46,092 nucleotides of DNA from Mediterranea sp. (in: CFB group bacteria) (GTDB taxonomy: Bacteria; Bacteroidota; Bacteroidia; Bacteroidales; Bacteroidaceae), in contig JAISIZ010000080.1 in NCBI GenBank assembly GCA_031261785.1, positions 1 through 46,092 on the forward strand, read 5' to 3'. Of this stretch, positions 7,589 to 15,744 are shown one piece after another. The position numbers were made by a program, and so were the translations under genes. The notes beneath the pieces are model-generated. The model did no database searches, had not been told where the DNA came from, and was given only the letters and a program-made list of their open reading frames with translations. The stretch's first letter is position 1. Every line of letters starts with the position of its first letter.

Positions 7589-7596
7589 TATCTTTG
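7589..7596 (+). promoter_or_regulatory. -7 box for HU gene
   Basis: TATCTTTG lies 94 bp before the HU-like start, leaving an untranslated leader with a C-run at about 7621-7630. Confidence 0.6.
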
Positions 7597-7689
7597 TAGT
7601 GTCGGAGCGGGAGGAGGCACTCCCCCCCCCTCAGGCACGAGACTTTATATATCATACTTTTATTCCTAATTCTTTAATTTTTTTCTCTT

Positions 7690-8202
7690 ATGTCCCAACT
7701 TTACATCGTGGTGCCCCGCAAGAACCTGCTGGCACCTGAAGATCCCCCGAAGTTCTACGCCGTGGCGCGGAGCAAGTTCAAGGCTACGGTCAAGGACGTC
7801 TGCCGCCGGGTGAGCGAGCGTTCCTCGTACTCGCGCGGCGAGCTGGAAGGCACCATCGGCGAGTTCCTCATCGAGGTCATCAACGTGCTGCGTCTGGGCG
7901 CCATCGTCACCCTGGGCGACCTGGGCACCTTCCGCATGAGCCTGCGCACCGGCGTGCCCACCGCCACCGAGAAGGAGTTCAAGTCCAACTGCATCGACCG
8001 CGGACGCATCGTCTTCCGTCCCGGCTCCGAGCTGCGCGAGCTTTGCCGCGAACTTGACTTCGAGCGCTATGCCCCCACCGCCTCCACCCTCGCCCTCCCC
8101 GCCCCGTCCGACGGCGACGGCGACGGCAAGGATTCCGGCGGCGAGCTGCCCGACCCCATCCCCGGCGGCGACGACAAGGGCCTGCCCGACCCGCTGGCGT
8201 AG
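7690..8202 (+). CDS. HU-like DNA-binding protein (HU-HIG type)
   Basis: This 170-residue protein has an HU/IHF-like fold in residues about 20-125, shown by ELEGTIGEFLIEVINVLRLG, the beta-arm entry VTLGDLGTFRMSLRTG and IVFRPGSELREL. The tail (about 130-170) is rich in D, G and P (DGDGDGKDSGGELPD), as in the HU-HIG group where HU is joined to a glycine-rich extension. It probably binds or bends DNA, with the acidic tail tuning affinity. It stands upstream of the small membrane peptide and the amidase, the usual Bacteroidales order. A perfect hairpin lies 11 bp after the stop. Confidence 0.88.
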   Translation: MSQLYIVVPRKNLLAPEDPPKFYAVARSKFKATVKDVCRRVSERSSYSRGELEGTIGEFLIEVINVLRLGAIVTLGDLGTFRMSLRTGVPTATEKEFKSNCIDRGRIVFRPGSELRELCRELDFERYAPTASTLALPAPSDGDGDGKDSGGELPDPIPGGDDKGLPDPLA

Positions 8203-8212
8203 TATCCCGTGT

Positions 8213-8243
8213 CCGTGGAGGGACGCCAGGCGTCCCTCCACGG
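8213..8243 (+). terminator. perfect hairpin after HU gene
   Basis: CCGTGGAGGGACGC (8213-8226) pairs perfectly with GCGTCCCTCCACGG (8230-8243) around a 3-nt loop. No strong T-run follows, so it may terminate, attenuate or protect the HU mRNA 3' end rather than stop all transcription into the next genes. Confidence 0.5.
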
Positions 8244-8295
8244 TAAACATTATTCATCCCTATTCTTTATATGATCCTTATTCTTTTATATGATT

Positions 8296-8418
8296 ATGCG
8301 TACAACCCAAGATCCTTCCCGGAAGCGGTCCGTATGGCGGACCATCATCCAGTTTTTCATCAACGTGGCCACGGCGGCCATGACCGCCATTGGCGCGAGT
8401 TCCCGCCACGGAGAGTGA
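8296..8418 (+). CDS. smalltalk-type small membrane peptide
   Basis: This is a 40-residue peptide. It has a basic N-terminus (MRTTQDPSRKRSVWR), one hydrophobic helix (IIQFFINVATAAMTAIGA) and a short polar tail. It matches in size, place and pattern the 'smalltalk' peptides annotated before amidase genes in Bacteroides. An in-frame ATG at 8290 is an alternative start. It ends 37 bp before the amidase. A small single-helix membrane protein directly before a peptidoglycan amidase recalls phage holin-endolysin pairs, but that function is inference. Confidence 0.7.
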   Translation: MRTTQDPSRKRSVWRTIIQFFINVATAAMTAIGASSRHGE

Positions 8419-8455
8419 CGCCCGCGGCCATCGTCCCACGCACATATACGGCACC

Positions 8456-8947
8456 ATGATGGAAAAACGCGTCGACACCCTGTATACCGACGGTCTCCCC
8501 CAGTCTCTCCAGGAAAGGGGCACCGTCCTGCCCGAGCGGGAGATACGCCTGCTCGTGGTGCATTGCTCGGCCACCCGGCCCGACGCGGACTTCGGCGTGG
8601 ACAAGCTCCGCGCCACGCACCTGGGGCGCGGTTTCAGCGACATCGGCTACCACTTCTACGTCACTCGCGACGGGCGCCTGCACCGCTGCCGTCCCATGGG
8701 CGCGGTGGGTGCCCATGCCCGGGGCTACAACCTCCACAGCCTCGGCATCTGCTACGAGGGCGGCCTCGATAGCGACGGGCGGCCCGCCGACACCCGGACG
8801 CCCGCCCAGCGGCAGCGCCTGCGCGAACTCATCGACCACCTGCGACGCCTCTTCCCCGAGGCGCGCGTGGTGGGGCACTACCAGCTCGGTCCCGACGTCC
8901 ACAAGGCGTGCCCGTGCTTCGACGCCGAGGCCGAGTACTCGCTTTGA
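8456..8947 (+). CDS. N-acetylmuramoyl-L-alanine amidase (Amidase_2)
   Basis: This enzyme of about 163 residues should cleave the bond between MurNAc and L-alanine in peptidoglycan. It shows the Amidase_2/PGRP features: VVHCSATRP with the first zinc histidine, GRGFSDIGYHFYVTRDG, GAHARGYNLHSLGICYEGG, and GPDVHKACPCF with the second histidine and the cysteine ligand. I start it at the ATG pair 8456/8459; an earlier in-frame ATG (8390) would overlap the membrane peptide and lacks family similarity. No signal peptide is seen, so export would need lysis or the neighbouring membrane peptide. Confidence 0.87.
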   Translation: MMEKRVDTLYTDGLPQSLQERGTVLPEREIRLLVVHCSATRPDADFGVDKLRATHLGRGFSDIGYHFYVTRDGRLHRCRPMGAVGAHARGYNLHSLGICYEGGLDSDGRPADTRTPAQRQRLRELIDHLRRLFPEARVVGHYQLGPDVHKACPCFDAEAEYSL

Positions 8948-8957
8948 TGGCTAATCC

Positions 8958-8985
8958 CGTCCTGGGCGCATCCGCGCCCAGGACG
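8958..8985. other. 12-bp perfect stem-loop
   Basis: CGTCCTGGGCGC (8958-8969) and its exact complement (8974-8985) flank a 4-nt loop, ten bases after the amidase stop. No T-run follows on either strand, so it is probably an mRNA 3'-end hairpin rather than a classical terminator. Confidence 0.55.
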
Positions 8986-9119
8986 GCAAGCCGCGTTCTC
9001 CCGCACGAGGGGCGTCGTTTTCCGGACAAGTGGCACTTAATCTCCGCGCAGGCAGGCCTTACGCGCTTCATCACCAACTCCCGGGCGATATTTCTGATGG
9101 ACGATTCGGGTTAAATTCG

Positions 9120-9127
9120 TATCTTTG
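9120..9127 (+). promoter_or_regulatory. -7 box for the membrane regulator gene
   Basis: TATCTTTG lies 45 bp before the ATG at 9173. Confidence 0.55.
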
Positions 9128-9172
9128 CGCGAAATCAGTGGAATGACAACCACCCGATGAGCGTATGAGCGT

Positions 9173-11710
9173 ATGAACGAACGAACACACTCCACCGTCC
9201 GCCTCCTGCTTCTCCTGCTTTGCCTCGGCCCGGCCGCGCGCCCCGCCTACGGACAAGGAGAGGCTTACCGCCGATTCGATCCCATCTACCTGGAAGGCGG
9301 TGGGGCATCGTGCGCCAGCTGCTTCGCCCAGGACAGCGCCGGGCGGATATGGATAGGGTCGGACAAAGGACTATATGCCTACGACGGGCACATTGCCCAA
9401 CCTCGCCACGACGAGGGCGCCAACCCCCGCGTGTGGTGTGCCGTGGTGGGCGACAGCACACACCTTTACCTCGGCACGGAAGGGAAGATGATGGTGTACG
9501 ACTACCGCGCGAACGCCTACCTGCCCGGCGATCCTCGCCTACCTACCGACGTGAGGGCGATGGCGCCGGCTGGCGACAGCCTCTGGCTGGGGTCACTGGA
9601 AGGGCTGTCGGTCTACCATCCCCACACGGGACAGTTGCGCACGTTCGACAAACAGCGGTCGCTCCTCCCCCACAACACCATCTACTCCCTACTGCGCACG
9701 CGCGATGGACAGCTCTACGTCGGCACGTACAACGGCCTGTGCCGCTATCGTCCCGCCGATGGCAGCTTCGAGGAGATCCCTCTTCCACCGTCCCGCGAGG
9801 CTGGCAACCGGTTCGTCAACGCCCTGCTCGAGGACACCGCCCGGCACTGCCTCTGGATAGGCATGGAGGGCAGCCTGCTCCGCTATTCGCCCCTCACGGG
9901 CGAGATACGAGCCGTGGAAGAGCTGAAAGGAAATTCCGTGAAATCCCTCGCCACCGACGCCAATGGCAACCTGCTGGCCGGCACCGACAACGGGCTGTAC
10001 GTCTGTCCGCCCGCTGGCGGCCGTCCCTGGCGGGTGGCCCACGATTCGCGGCAGGCCCACTCGCTGACCAACAACGTGGTGTGGAGCATCTTCGCCGACA
10101 ACGAGCGTCATATATGGATAGGCACCGACCGGGGCATATCGCTGGCCTGGCGGACGGGGTCGCCGCCGTTCATCCCCCTGGCGCAGGTCACCGGCAGGGG
10201 CGACGGCAACCAGTTCCATACCCTCTTCCGCGATTCGCGCGGATACTACTGGATGGGGGGCACGAACGGGCTGATACGCTTCACGCGCCCGGGCGGCAAG
10301 GCCGGCGACGCCCTCTGGTATCGGATGGGCGACGACCAATACGCGCTGCCCCACAACCGCGTGCGACACATTTACGAAGACAGCGACCGGCAACTCTGGA
10401 TAGCCACCGACGGGAGCATAGCCCGCTACGACTACGGTAGCCGGCGGTTCACCACCTACCACATCACCGACAGCACCGGCGCCTACAACGCCAACTGGGC
10501 CTACAGCCTCCTTGAGGACGAGCGCCACCACCTGTGGATAGCCACCTGCCTGGGTGGCATATTCGAGGTAGACAAACGCCGGCTGGAGCGATGGGACGCC
10601 GACAAGCCCTATCGGGCCGAACGGAACTACACCCTGCGCCAAGGTCTCTCGGGTATGTTCGCCGCGCGCCTCGTACCCGACGGCAAGGAGGGTATCTGGG
10701 CGCTGATCTATAACAGCCGGGGAATCGACCGGATCGACCTCCGCACGGGTCGCGTCAGTCACCACTTCGTCGAGGAGCTGAAGGATGAGCGCGCCCCCGC
10801 CTTCCTCACTACCGATGCCGACGGCATGCCGTGGGTGGGCTTCCGTGGCGGCGTGGCACGTATGGCGCCTGGAGCCGTCGATAGCCTCACCATCGTCTCC
10901 CTTGGTCGCTCGGCGGAAAACGACCTCCTCGCCATGGGCGCCGTGCGGGACGCCCTTTGGGCGTCCACCACCCAAGGCGTATGGAGCGTCTCCCTCCACA
11001 CGCGCGCCGCCCGGCGACTCAACATCTCCAACGGGCGCTTCACCTCGCTCCTGTACGACGCCACGGACAGCGTCGCCTATCTCGGTGGCAGCGACGGTTT
11101 CGTCATGGCTCGGGTAGCGGCCGACGGAACCGTGTCGCCCCCTCCCCACGCCGATTTCGACCTCGATACCTCCGTCCGCGTCCCTTGGTATTGGCGAGTG
11201 GGGGCCATAGCGCTCTATGCCTCGTTCGCCCTCTTCCTCGTCGCCATAAGCGTCTACCGGTTCGGGCGACGCGGGGAACAACCCCTGCCGGCATCCACGC
11301 CTCCCTCGTCGGCCAGGCGGGAACGCCCGGAGACGATACCGCCACTCACGCCCATCGAAGTCTCCTCGCAAGACGAGAAGTTCCTGGTCCACCTCACCCG
11401 CCTCATCGAGGAGCACCTGGCCGATCCCGACCTTAACGTGAGCGCCTTGTGCCGCCTGTCGGACACCACGGAGAAACAACTCTACCGCAAAGTCAAGCAA
11501 CTCACCGCCCTCTCGCCCGTGGAGTACATCAAGCACATCCGCATGAAGCAAGCCGCCACGCTACTGGACCAGAAGAAATTTGCCGTCTCCGAGGTGATGT
11601 ACATGGTGGGGTTCTCCAACTCCTCCTACTTCTCCAAATGCTTCCAGACGGCCTTCGGCCTGACGCCCAAGCAATACGCCACACGGGAAGGGAGTGAGCC
11701 TGTAGCGTAA
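9173..11710 (+). CDS. membrane-anchored beta-propeller AraC regulator lacking kinase
   Basis: This 845-residue protein starts with a signal peptide (residues 1-28, ending near AYG). At least ten Reg_prop-type propeller blades follow, with motifs such as IWIGSDKGLYAYD, LYVGTYNGLCRY, IWIGTDRGI and LWIATDGSIARYD. One membrane helix lies near 675-695 (RVGAIALYASFALFLVAISV). After a short linker comes an AraC-type HTH domain (about 735-840, with SEVMYMVGFSNSSYFSKCF and FGLTPKQY). Hybrid two-component regulators of Bacteroides have this outline but also carry Y_Y_Y, HisKA, HATPase and receiver domains, usually about 1300-1400 residues in all. None of these is present here, with no frame break. It presumably senses a sugar outside and acts directly on DNA. 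It converges on uxaA 14 bp away, so uronate sensing is a guess. Confidence 0.85.
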   Translation: MNERTHSTVRLLLLLLCLGPAARPAYGQGEAYRRFDPIYLEGGGASCASCFAQDSAGRIWIGSDKGLYAYDGHIAQPRHDEGANPRVWCAVVGDSTHLYLGTEGKMMVYDYRANAYLPGDPRLPTDVRAMAPAGDSLWLGSLEGLSVYHPHTGQLRTFDKQRSLLPHNTIYSLLRTRDGQLYVGTYNGLCRYRPADGSFEEIPLPPSREAGNRFVNALLEDTARHCLWIGMEGSLLRYSPLTGEIRAVEELKGNSVKSLATDANGNLLAGTDNGLYVCPPAGGRPWRVAHDSRQAHSLTNNVVWSIFADNERHIWIGTDRGISLAWRTGSPPFIPLAQVTGRGDGNQFHTLFRDSRGYYWMGGTNGLIRFTRPGGKAGDALWYRMGDDQYALPHNRVRHIYEDSDRQLWIATDGSIARYDYGSRRFTTYHITDSTGAYNANWAYSLLEDERHHLWIATCLGGIFEVDKRRLERWDADKPYRAERNYTLRQGLSGMFAARLVPDGKEGIWALIYNSRGIDRIDLRTGRVSHHFVEELKDERAPAFLTTDADGMPWVGFRGGVARMAPGAVDSLTIVSLGRSAENDLLAMGAVRDALWASTTQGVWSVSLHTRAARRLNISNGRFTSLLYDATDSVAYLGGSDGFVMARVAADGTVSPPPHADFDLDTSVRVPWYWRVGAIALYASFALFLVAISVYRFGRRGEQPLPASTPPSSARRERPETIPPLTPIEVSSQDEKFLVHLTRLIEEHLADPDLNVSALCRLSDTTEKQLYRKVKQLTALSPVEYIKHIRMKQAATLLDQKKFAVSEVMYMVGFSNSSYFSKCFQTAFGLTPKQYATREGSEPVA

Positions 11711-11724
11711 GCCGCTGTGGGCGG

Positions 11725-13218
11725 CTATAGCGTCACTCCGGTCTTGAAGATAGCGATCTCGCGGTATCCGTTCTTCTCGTTGTTGACGGGTTGTCCGCTG
11801 GCCACGTCGATGACATAGTCCACGAAGCGTTGGCAAGTGGTAGGCATCGGCTCGTTCTCGACGATGACCCCGGCGTTGAAATCTATCCAGGTAGGCTTGG
11901 CTTCGGCCAGCCGGGAGTTGGTGGATACCTTCATGGTAGGGACGAACGTGCCGAACGGCGTCCCCCTACCCGTGGTGAATAGCACGAGGTGGCAGCCAGA
12001 CGCCGCCAAGGCGGTGGCCGCCACGAGGTCGTTGCCTGGGGCGGAAAGCAGGTTCAGCCCCCGCTCCCGAAGTCGGCCGCCGTATGGGAGTACTCCCGAG
12101 ACGTAGCTCTGTCCGCACTTTTGCGTGCAGCCCAGCGCCTTCTCTTCGAGGGTGGATATGCCGCCGGCCTTGTTGCCCGGCGAAGGATTCTCGCCCACAG
12201 GTTCGCCGTGCGAGAGGAAGTATTGCTTGAAATCGTTGATGAGGTGGACGGTCTGGTGGAACAGGGCCTCGTTCCGGCAGCGATTCATGAGTATGGTCTC
12301 GGCGCCGAACATCTCGGGCACCTCGGTAAGCACGGTGGTCCCGCCCTGCGCGATGAGGAAGTCGGAGAACATGCCGAGCAGCGGATTGGCGGTGATGCCC
12401 GAGAATCCGTCGGATCCTCCGCACTTCAGCCCCACGCGCAGCTCGGACAGCGGGATGTCCACCCGTTGGTCGGCCGACGCCGTGGCATAGAGCTGTCGCA
12501 GTAGCGCCATACCCTCCTCGTACTCGTCGCCCACTTTCTGGGTGACGAGGAACTTCACCCGGTCGGTATCGAACTCGCCCAGAAACTCCCGGAAGGCGTC
12601 GGGCTGGTTGTTCTCGCAGCCCAGCCCTACCACCAGCACGGCTCCGGCGTTGGGGTGGAGCACCATGTCGCGCAGGATTTTGCGGGTATTCTCATGGTCG
12701 TCGCCGAGCTGCGAGCAGCCATAGTTGTGCGTGAAAGCGGCTATGGCGTCCACTCCCCGGCCTCCACCCGTCTCTTGTTTCAGCCCCTCGGCCAGGCGGG
12801 CGATGATGCCGTTGACGCATCCCACCGTGGGGACGATCCAGATCTCGTTGCGTATGCCCACGTCGCCGTTCCTTCGGCGGTATCCGCGGAAGGTGAGGTC
12901 GCGGCGAGGGATGTCGAGCGCCACCTTCACGGGTTGGTAGGTGTAGTCCAACAGTCCGGCGAGGTTGGTCTTGATGTTTCGCTCGTTCATCCAGTCGCCC
13001 TTCCGCTTTGGGCCGATGGCGTGGCCGATGGGGTAGCCATATTTGATGACGTTCTCGTCCCGGGCAAAATCCTTGAGGGCGAATTTATGTCCGGCGGGGA
13101 TGTCCTCGTTCAGTGTCACTTCGATATTGTCCACCACGAGATGTTGTCCGGCGGATAGACCGACGATGGCCACGGCCACGTTGTCGGCAGGATTGATCCT
13201 TAGATACGCTGTCTTCAT
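11725..13218 (-). CDS. uxaA: altronate dehydratase
   Basis: This 497-residue UxaA-family enzyme should convert D-altronate to 2-keto-3-deoxygluconate (KDG). The N-terminal SAF-like part (residues 1-90) is followed by the main domain with FRGYRRRNGDVGIRNEIWI, FTHNYGCSQLGDDHENTR, VGLGCENNQPD, LKCGGSDGFSGITANPLLG and FTTGRGTPFG. The length fits full UxaA. It lies downstream of the LacI gene on the same strand across a 167-bp AT-rich gap, so it may share that promoter. Its product feeds the kinase and aldolase encoded divergently beyond lacI. Galactarate dehydratase is a related alternative, but the neighbours favour altronate. Confidence 0.88.
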   Translation of the reverse strand: MKTAYLRINPADNVAVAIVGLSAGQHLVVDNIEVTLNEDIPAGHKFALKDFARDENVIKYGYPIGHAIGPKRKGDWMNERNIKTNLAGLLDYTYQPVKVALDIPRRDLTFRGYRRRNGDVGIRNEIWIVPTVGCVNGIIARLAEGLKQETGGGRGVDAIAAFTHNYGCSQLGDDHENTRKILRDMVLHPNAGAVLVVGLGCENNQPDAFREFLGEFDTDRVKFLVTQKVGDEYEEGMALLRQLYATASADQRVDIPLSELRVGLKCGGSDGFSGITANPLLGMFSDFLIAQGGTTVLTEVPEMFGAETILMNRCRNEALFHQTVHLINDFKQYFLSHGEPVGENPSPGNKAGGISTLEEKALGCTQKCGQSYVSGVLPYGGRLRERGLNLLSAPGNDLVAATALAASGCHLVLFTTGRGTPFGTFVPTMKVSTNSRLAEAKPTWIDFNAGVIVENEPMPTTCQRFVDYVIDVASGQPVNNEKNGYREIAIFKTGVTL

Positions 13219-13220
13219 TT

Positions 13221-13392
13221 AAATTGAAAATTGAGAATTAAAAATTAAAAAATAATAGTTAGTGAAATTGGGAATTGGGAATCGGAGACCGGAAACAGGA
13301 ATGATATTGAGAATTGAAAAGAATCGAGCGCATTGTCCGTCCGTATAGGCGTGCGTCGGTACATTTATTTTTTTATTCTCAATTTTCAATTT
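13221..13392. repeat. AT-rich inverted repeat between uxaA and lacI
   Basis: An 18-bp sequence AAATTGAAAATTGAGAAT (13221-13238) recurs inverted at 13375-13392. The right arm runs into the last codons of the LacI gene. The interval has no gene. A similar AT-rich string lies at 36145-36175 before the AAA-ATPase gene, so this looks like a low-complexity intergenic repeat common in this genome. Confidence 0.5.
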
Positions 13393-14453
13393 TTAATTTT
13401 ATAAAAGTCAATGTTCTCGGTGGTGAGGAGGTCGATGGGCATGTAGTTCACCTGTGTCACCTCCCGTTTGAGGATGAGGTGGTCGGCGAGCGCCTTCACG
13501 CTATTGTACCCCTGCAGCTCGGGCTGCTGCGCGATGAGGAAGGTGACGTCCCCTTGCCTCAAGCAAGCCACGTTGCGCTCCAGCAAGTCGTATCCGATGA
13601 GTTTGAAATCATTCTTTGCCCGGCTTCGCAGATACTCGCCGACGATGTATGCCTTGGAGTTGAAGGTGATGCCGTTGCTCATCCGCGGGTAGAGGCTGAA
13701 GAAGTCGTCCAACATACGCTCGTCCTCGTCGCCCTTCTCGGCGCGCAGGTCAAGCTCCCGGATGGCACATTCGGGATGGCGCTCGGCCATATACTGCCTG
13801 AACCCTTTCTCTCGGTTCTCCTGTTGGTTGGACCCTACGATACCTTCGTGTATCTTTCGGAAGATGACCACCTCCCGCTCGCCTCGCGCCAGCAGCATCA
13901 GCATCCGCGCGGCGAAGTAGCCGCTCTGCCGGGAGTTCTGCCCGAAGAAGGCCAGGGGCGGACATTCCCGGATGTTGGAGTCTATATATATATAAGGTAT
14001 ATCCCGCGCGGTCAGCTCGCCGGCGAATCCTTGGGTATGCCGCGGGGCGGTTGGCGCCATGATGACACCGTCGGGCCGTTCCAACAAGATGGCATTGGCG
14101 GCGTCGACGAACGAGTGATAGTCGTAAGGGTCGTAGTAGCGCGTGTCGATGCTGACGTTGAAGTCCGAGTAAGCGGGCACGGCCTCCTGGATGCCACTCT
14201 CCACGGCGGTCCAGTATTCGCCCTTCAGGTGCTGTGGCAGCAGGCAGACGAAGGCGTAGCGCTTGTTGGAAGCCAGGGCACTGGCGTACATGTTGGGTTG
14301 GTAGTCGAGCTGTCGCAGAATCTCCTCCACGCGTAGCTTGCTGGCTTCGGACACGCCGGGTCGACCATGTATCACACGGTCCACGGTACCCACCGAGACA
14401 TCGGCCAGGCGGGCGATATCCTTTATCCTGGGTCTTTCGGTCGATTTGTTCAT
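13386..14453 (-). CDS. LacI-family regulator of hexuronate genes
   Basis: This 355-residue regulator has an N-terminal LacI HTH (residues 8-55: RIKDIARLADVSVGTVDRVI followed by HGRPGVS) and a periplasmic-binding-like effector domain (about 65-350). The frame stays open 45 codons upstream. I chose the ATG at 14453 because the HTH begins eight residues later and the promoter box lies upstream at 14526-14519. It is divergent from kdgK and upstream of uxaA, so KDG or a uronate intermediate is the likely effector. The 20-bp palindrome at 14532-14551 is its probable operator, making it autoregulatory. Confidence 0.87.
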   Translation of the reverse strand: MNKSTERPRIKDIARLADVSVGTVDRVIHGRPGVSEASKLRVEEILRQLDYQPNMYASALASNKRYAFVCLLPQHLKGEYWTAVESGIQEAVPAYSDFNVSIDTRYYDPYDYHSFVDAANAILLERPDGVIMAPTAPRHTQGFAGELTARDIPYIYIDSNIRECPPLAFFGQNSRQSGYFAARMLMLLARGEREVVIFRKIHEGIVGSNQQENREKGFRQYMAERHPECAIRELDLRAEKGDEDERMLDDFFSLYPRMSNGITFNSKAYIVGEYLRSRAKNDFKLIGYDLLERNVACLRQGDVTFLIAQQPELQGYNSVKALADHLILKREVTQVNYMPIDLLTTENIDFYKIKN

Positions 14454-14518
14454 ACGTTCTTTTTCTATATAAAAGGGGTGTGTGCTCGCACACACTAATA
14501 ATCTCCTGATTTCGGAGA

Positions 14519-14526
14519 CAAATATA
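14519..14526 (-). promoter_or_regulatory. -7 box of lacI promoter
   Basis: On the minus strand this reads TATATTTG. The matching -33 area falls in the palindrome at 14532-14551. Confidence 0.6.
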
Positions 14527-14531
14527 TAACA

Positions 14532-14551
14532 ATTTTCGTAATTACGAAAAT
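14532..14551. promoter_or_regulatory. probable LacI-family operator
   Basis: ATTTTCGTAATTACGAAAAT is a perfect 20-bp palindrome with a central TA-AT-TA character typical of LacI-family sites. It overlaps the expected -33 areas of both the leftward (-7 at 14526-14519) and rightward (-7 at 14557-14564) promoters, so one bound repressor would block both transcripts. Confidence 0.75.
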
Positions 14552-14556
14552 AGTCG

Positions 14557-14564
14557 TATCTTTG
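14557..14564 (+). promoter_or_regulatory. -7 box of kdgK-eda promoter
   Basis: TATCTTTG starts 5 bp after the palindrome. The transcript would have a leader of about 135 nt before kdgK, in which I see no known riboswitch. Confidence 0.65.
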
Positions 14565-14705
14565 TGCCCGCACACGGAAGTCGGGCATCGGGTCCGCATG
14601 ATCGGTTCAATGATAGGTGAATCAGCCTGTTAATAGGCATTCCGGCTTCGGTATGACAATTTGAAAGTATCAACTAATAAACATATAATTTAAAAGCATC
14701 AGATT

Positions 14706-15731
14706 ATGGGAAAGAAGATCGTCACCCTGGGCGAGATCATGTTGCGGCTATCTACTCCGGGCAATACCCGCTTCGTTCAATCCGACACATTCGACGTAGT
14801 ATATGGCGGTGGTGAGGCCAACGTGGCCGTGAGCTGCGCCAATTATGGTCACGAAGCCTACTTCGTGAGCAAGCTGCCTAAGCACGAGATCGGCCAGTCG
14901 GCCGTGAACGCGCTCCGCAAATACGGCGTACGTACCGACTTCATCGCGCGCGGCGGCGACCGCGTGGGCATCTACTATTTAGAGACCGGCGCCTCCATGC
15001 GTCCCAGCAAAGTGATTTACGACCGCGCGCGCTCCGCTATCGCCGAGGCCGAAGCCAGCGACTTCGACTTCGACGCCATCATGGAGGGCGCCGACTGGTT
15101 CCATTGGTCGGGCATCACTCCCGCCATCTCCGACCGGGCAGCCGACCTCACCCGCCTGGCTTGCGAAGCCGCCAAGCGTCATGGCGTCACGGTGTCCGTA
15201 GACCTCAACTTCCGCAAGAAGCTGTGGACGAAAGAGAAGGCCCAATCCATCATGAAACCCCTCATGCAGTATGTCGACGTATGCATCGGCAACGAGGAAG
15301 ACGCCGAACTCTGCTTAGGCTTCAAGCCCGAGGCCGACGTGGAAGGCGGGCACACCGACGCTGAGGGATACAAGGGCATCTTCAGGCAGATGGCCGAGGC
15401 CTTTGGCTTCAAGTACGTCGTCTCCACGCTTCGCGAATCGTTCTCGGCCACGCACAACGGCTGGAAGGCGATGATCTACGACGGGCGGGAATTCTATACC
15501 TCCAAGCGTTACGACATCGCCCCCATCGTGGACCGCGTAGGTGGCGGTGATTCGTTCTCGGGAGGCATCATACACGGGCTGCTGACGAAGCCCAGCCAAG
15601 GCGAGGCGCTGGAATTCGCCGTGGCCGCCTCGGCATTGAAGCATACCATCAACGGCGACTTCAACTTAGTCTCCGCCGAGGAGGTGGAGGCGCTGGCTGG
15701 CGGCGACGCCAGCGGACGAGTACAACGATAA
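14706..15731 (+). CDS. kdgK: 2-keto-3-deoxygluconate kinase (PfkB family)
   Basis: This 341-residue sugar kinase should phosphorylate KDG to KDPG with ATP. PfkB-family marks are the N-terminal [14 protein letters not shown], the substrate-side [28 protein letters not shown], and the C-terminal signature [13 protein letters not shown] with the catalytic aspartate in GGD. The family is broad, but its position 13 bp before eda and opposite uxaA supports KDG as substrate. Expression is probably controlled by the LacI regulator through the palindrome upstream. Confidence 0.88.
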   Translation: MGKKIVTLGEIMLRLSTPGNTRFVQSDTFDVVYGGGEANVAVSCANYGHEAYFVSKLPKHEIGQSAVNALRKYGVRTDFIARGGDRVGIYYLETGASMRPSKVIYDRARSAIAEAEASDFDFDAIMEGADWFHWSGITPAISDRAADLTRLACEAAKRHGVTVSVDLNFRKKLWTKEKAQSIMKPLMQYVDVCIGNEEDAELCLGFKPEADVEGGHTDAEGYKGIFRQMAEAFGFKYVVSTLRESFSATHNGWKAMIYDGREFYTSKRYDIAPIVDRVGGGDSFSGGIIHGLLTKPSQGEALEFAVAASALKHTINGDFNLVSAEEVEALAGGDASGRVQR

Positions 15732-15744
15732 ACCTAAAGACAGA

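Noticed and set aside
7366-7638. 90-codon minus-strand frame with hydrophobic end
   Set aside because: The C-terminal WFWASAIFLIIVFI is membrane-like, but no start codon in that frame follows the leftward promoter and the N-terminal part overlaps the HU leader.
9689-11551. 620-codon minus-strand frame opposite the membrane regulator
   Set aside because: It is antisense to a well-supported propeller-AraC gene in GC-rich sequence, where long antisense frames are expected; it has no motifs.
11710-11726. bidirectional terminator between the membrane regulator gene and uxaA
   Set aside because: The stem AGCCGC/GCGGCT is only 6 bp with no T-run on either side, so I did not list it.
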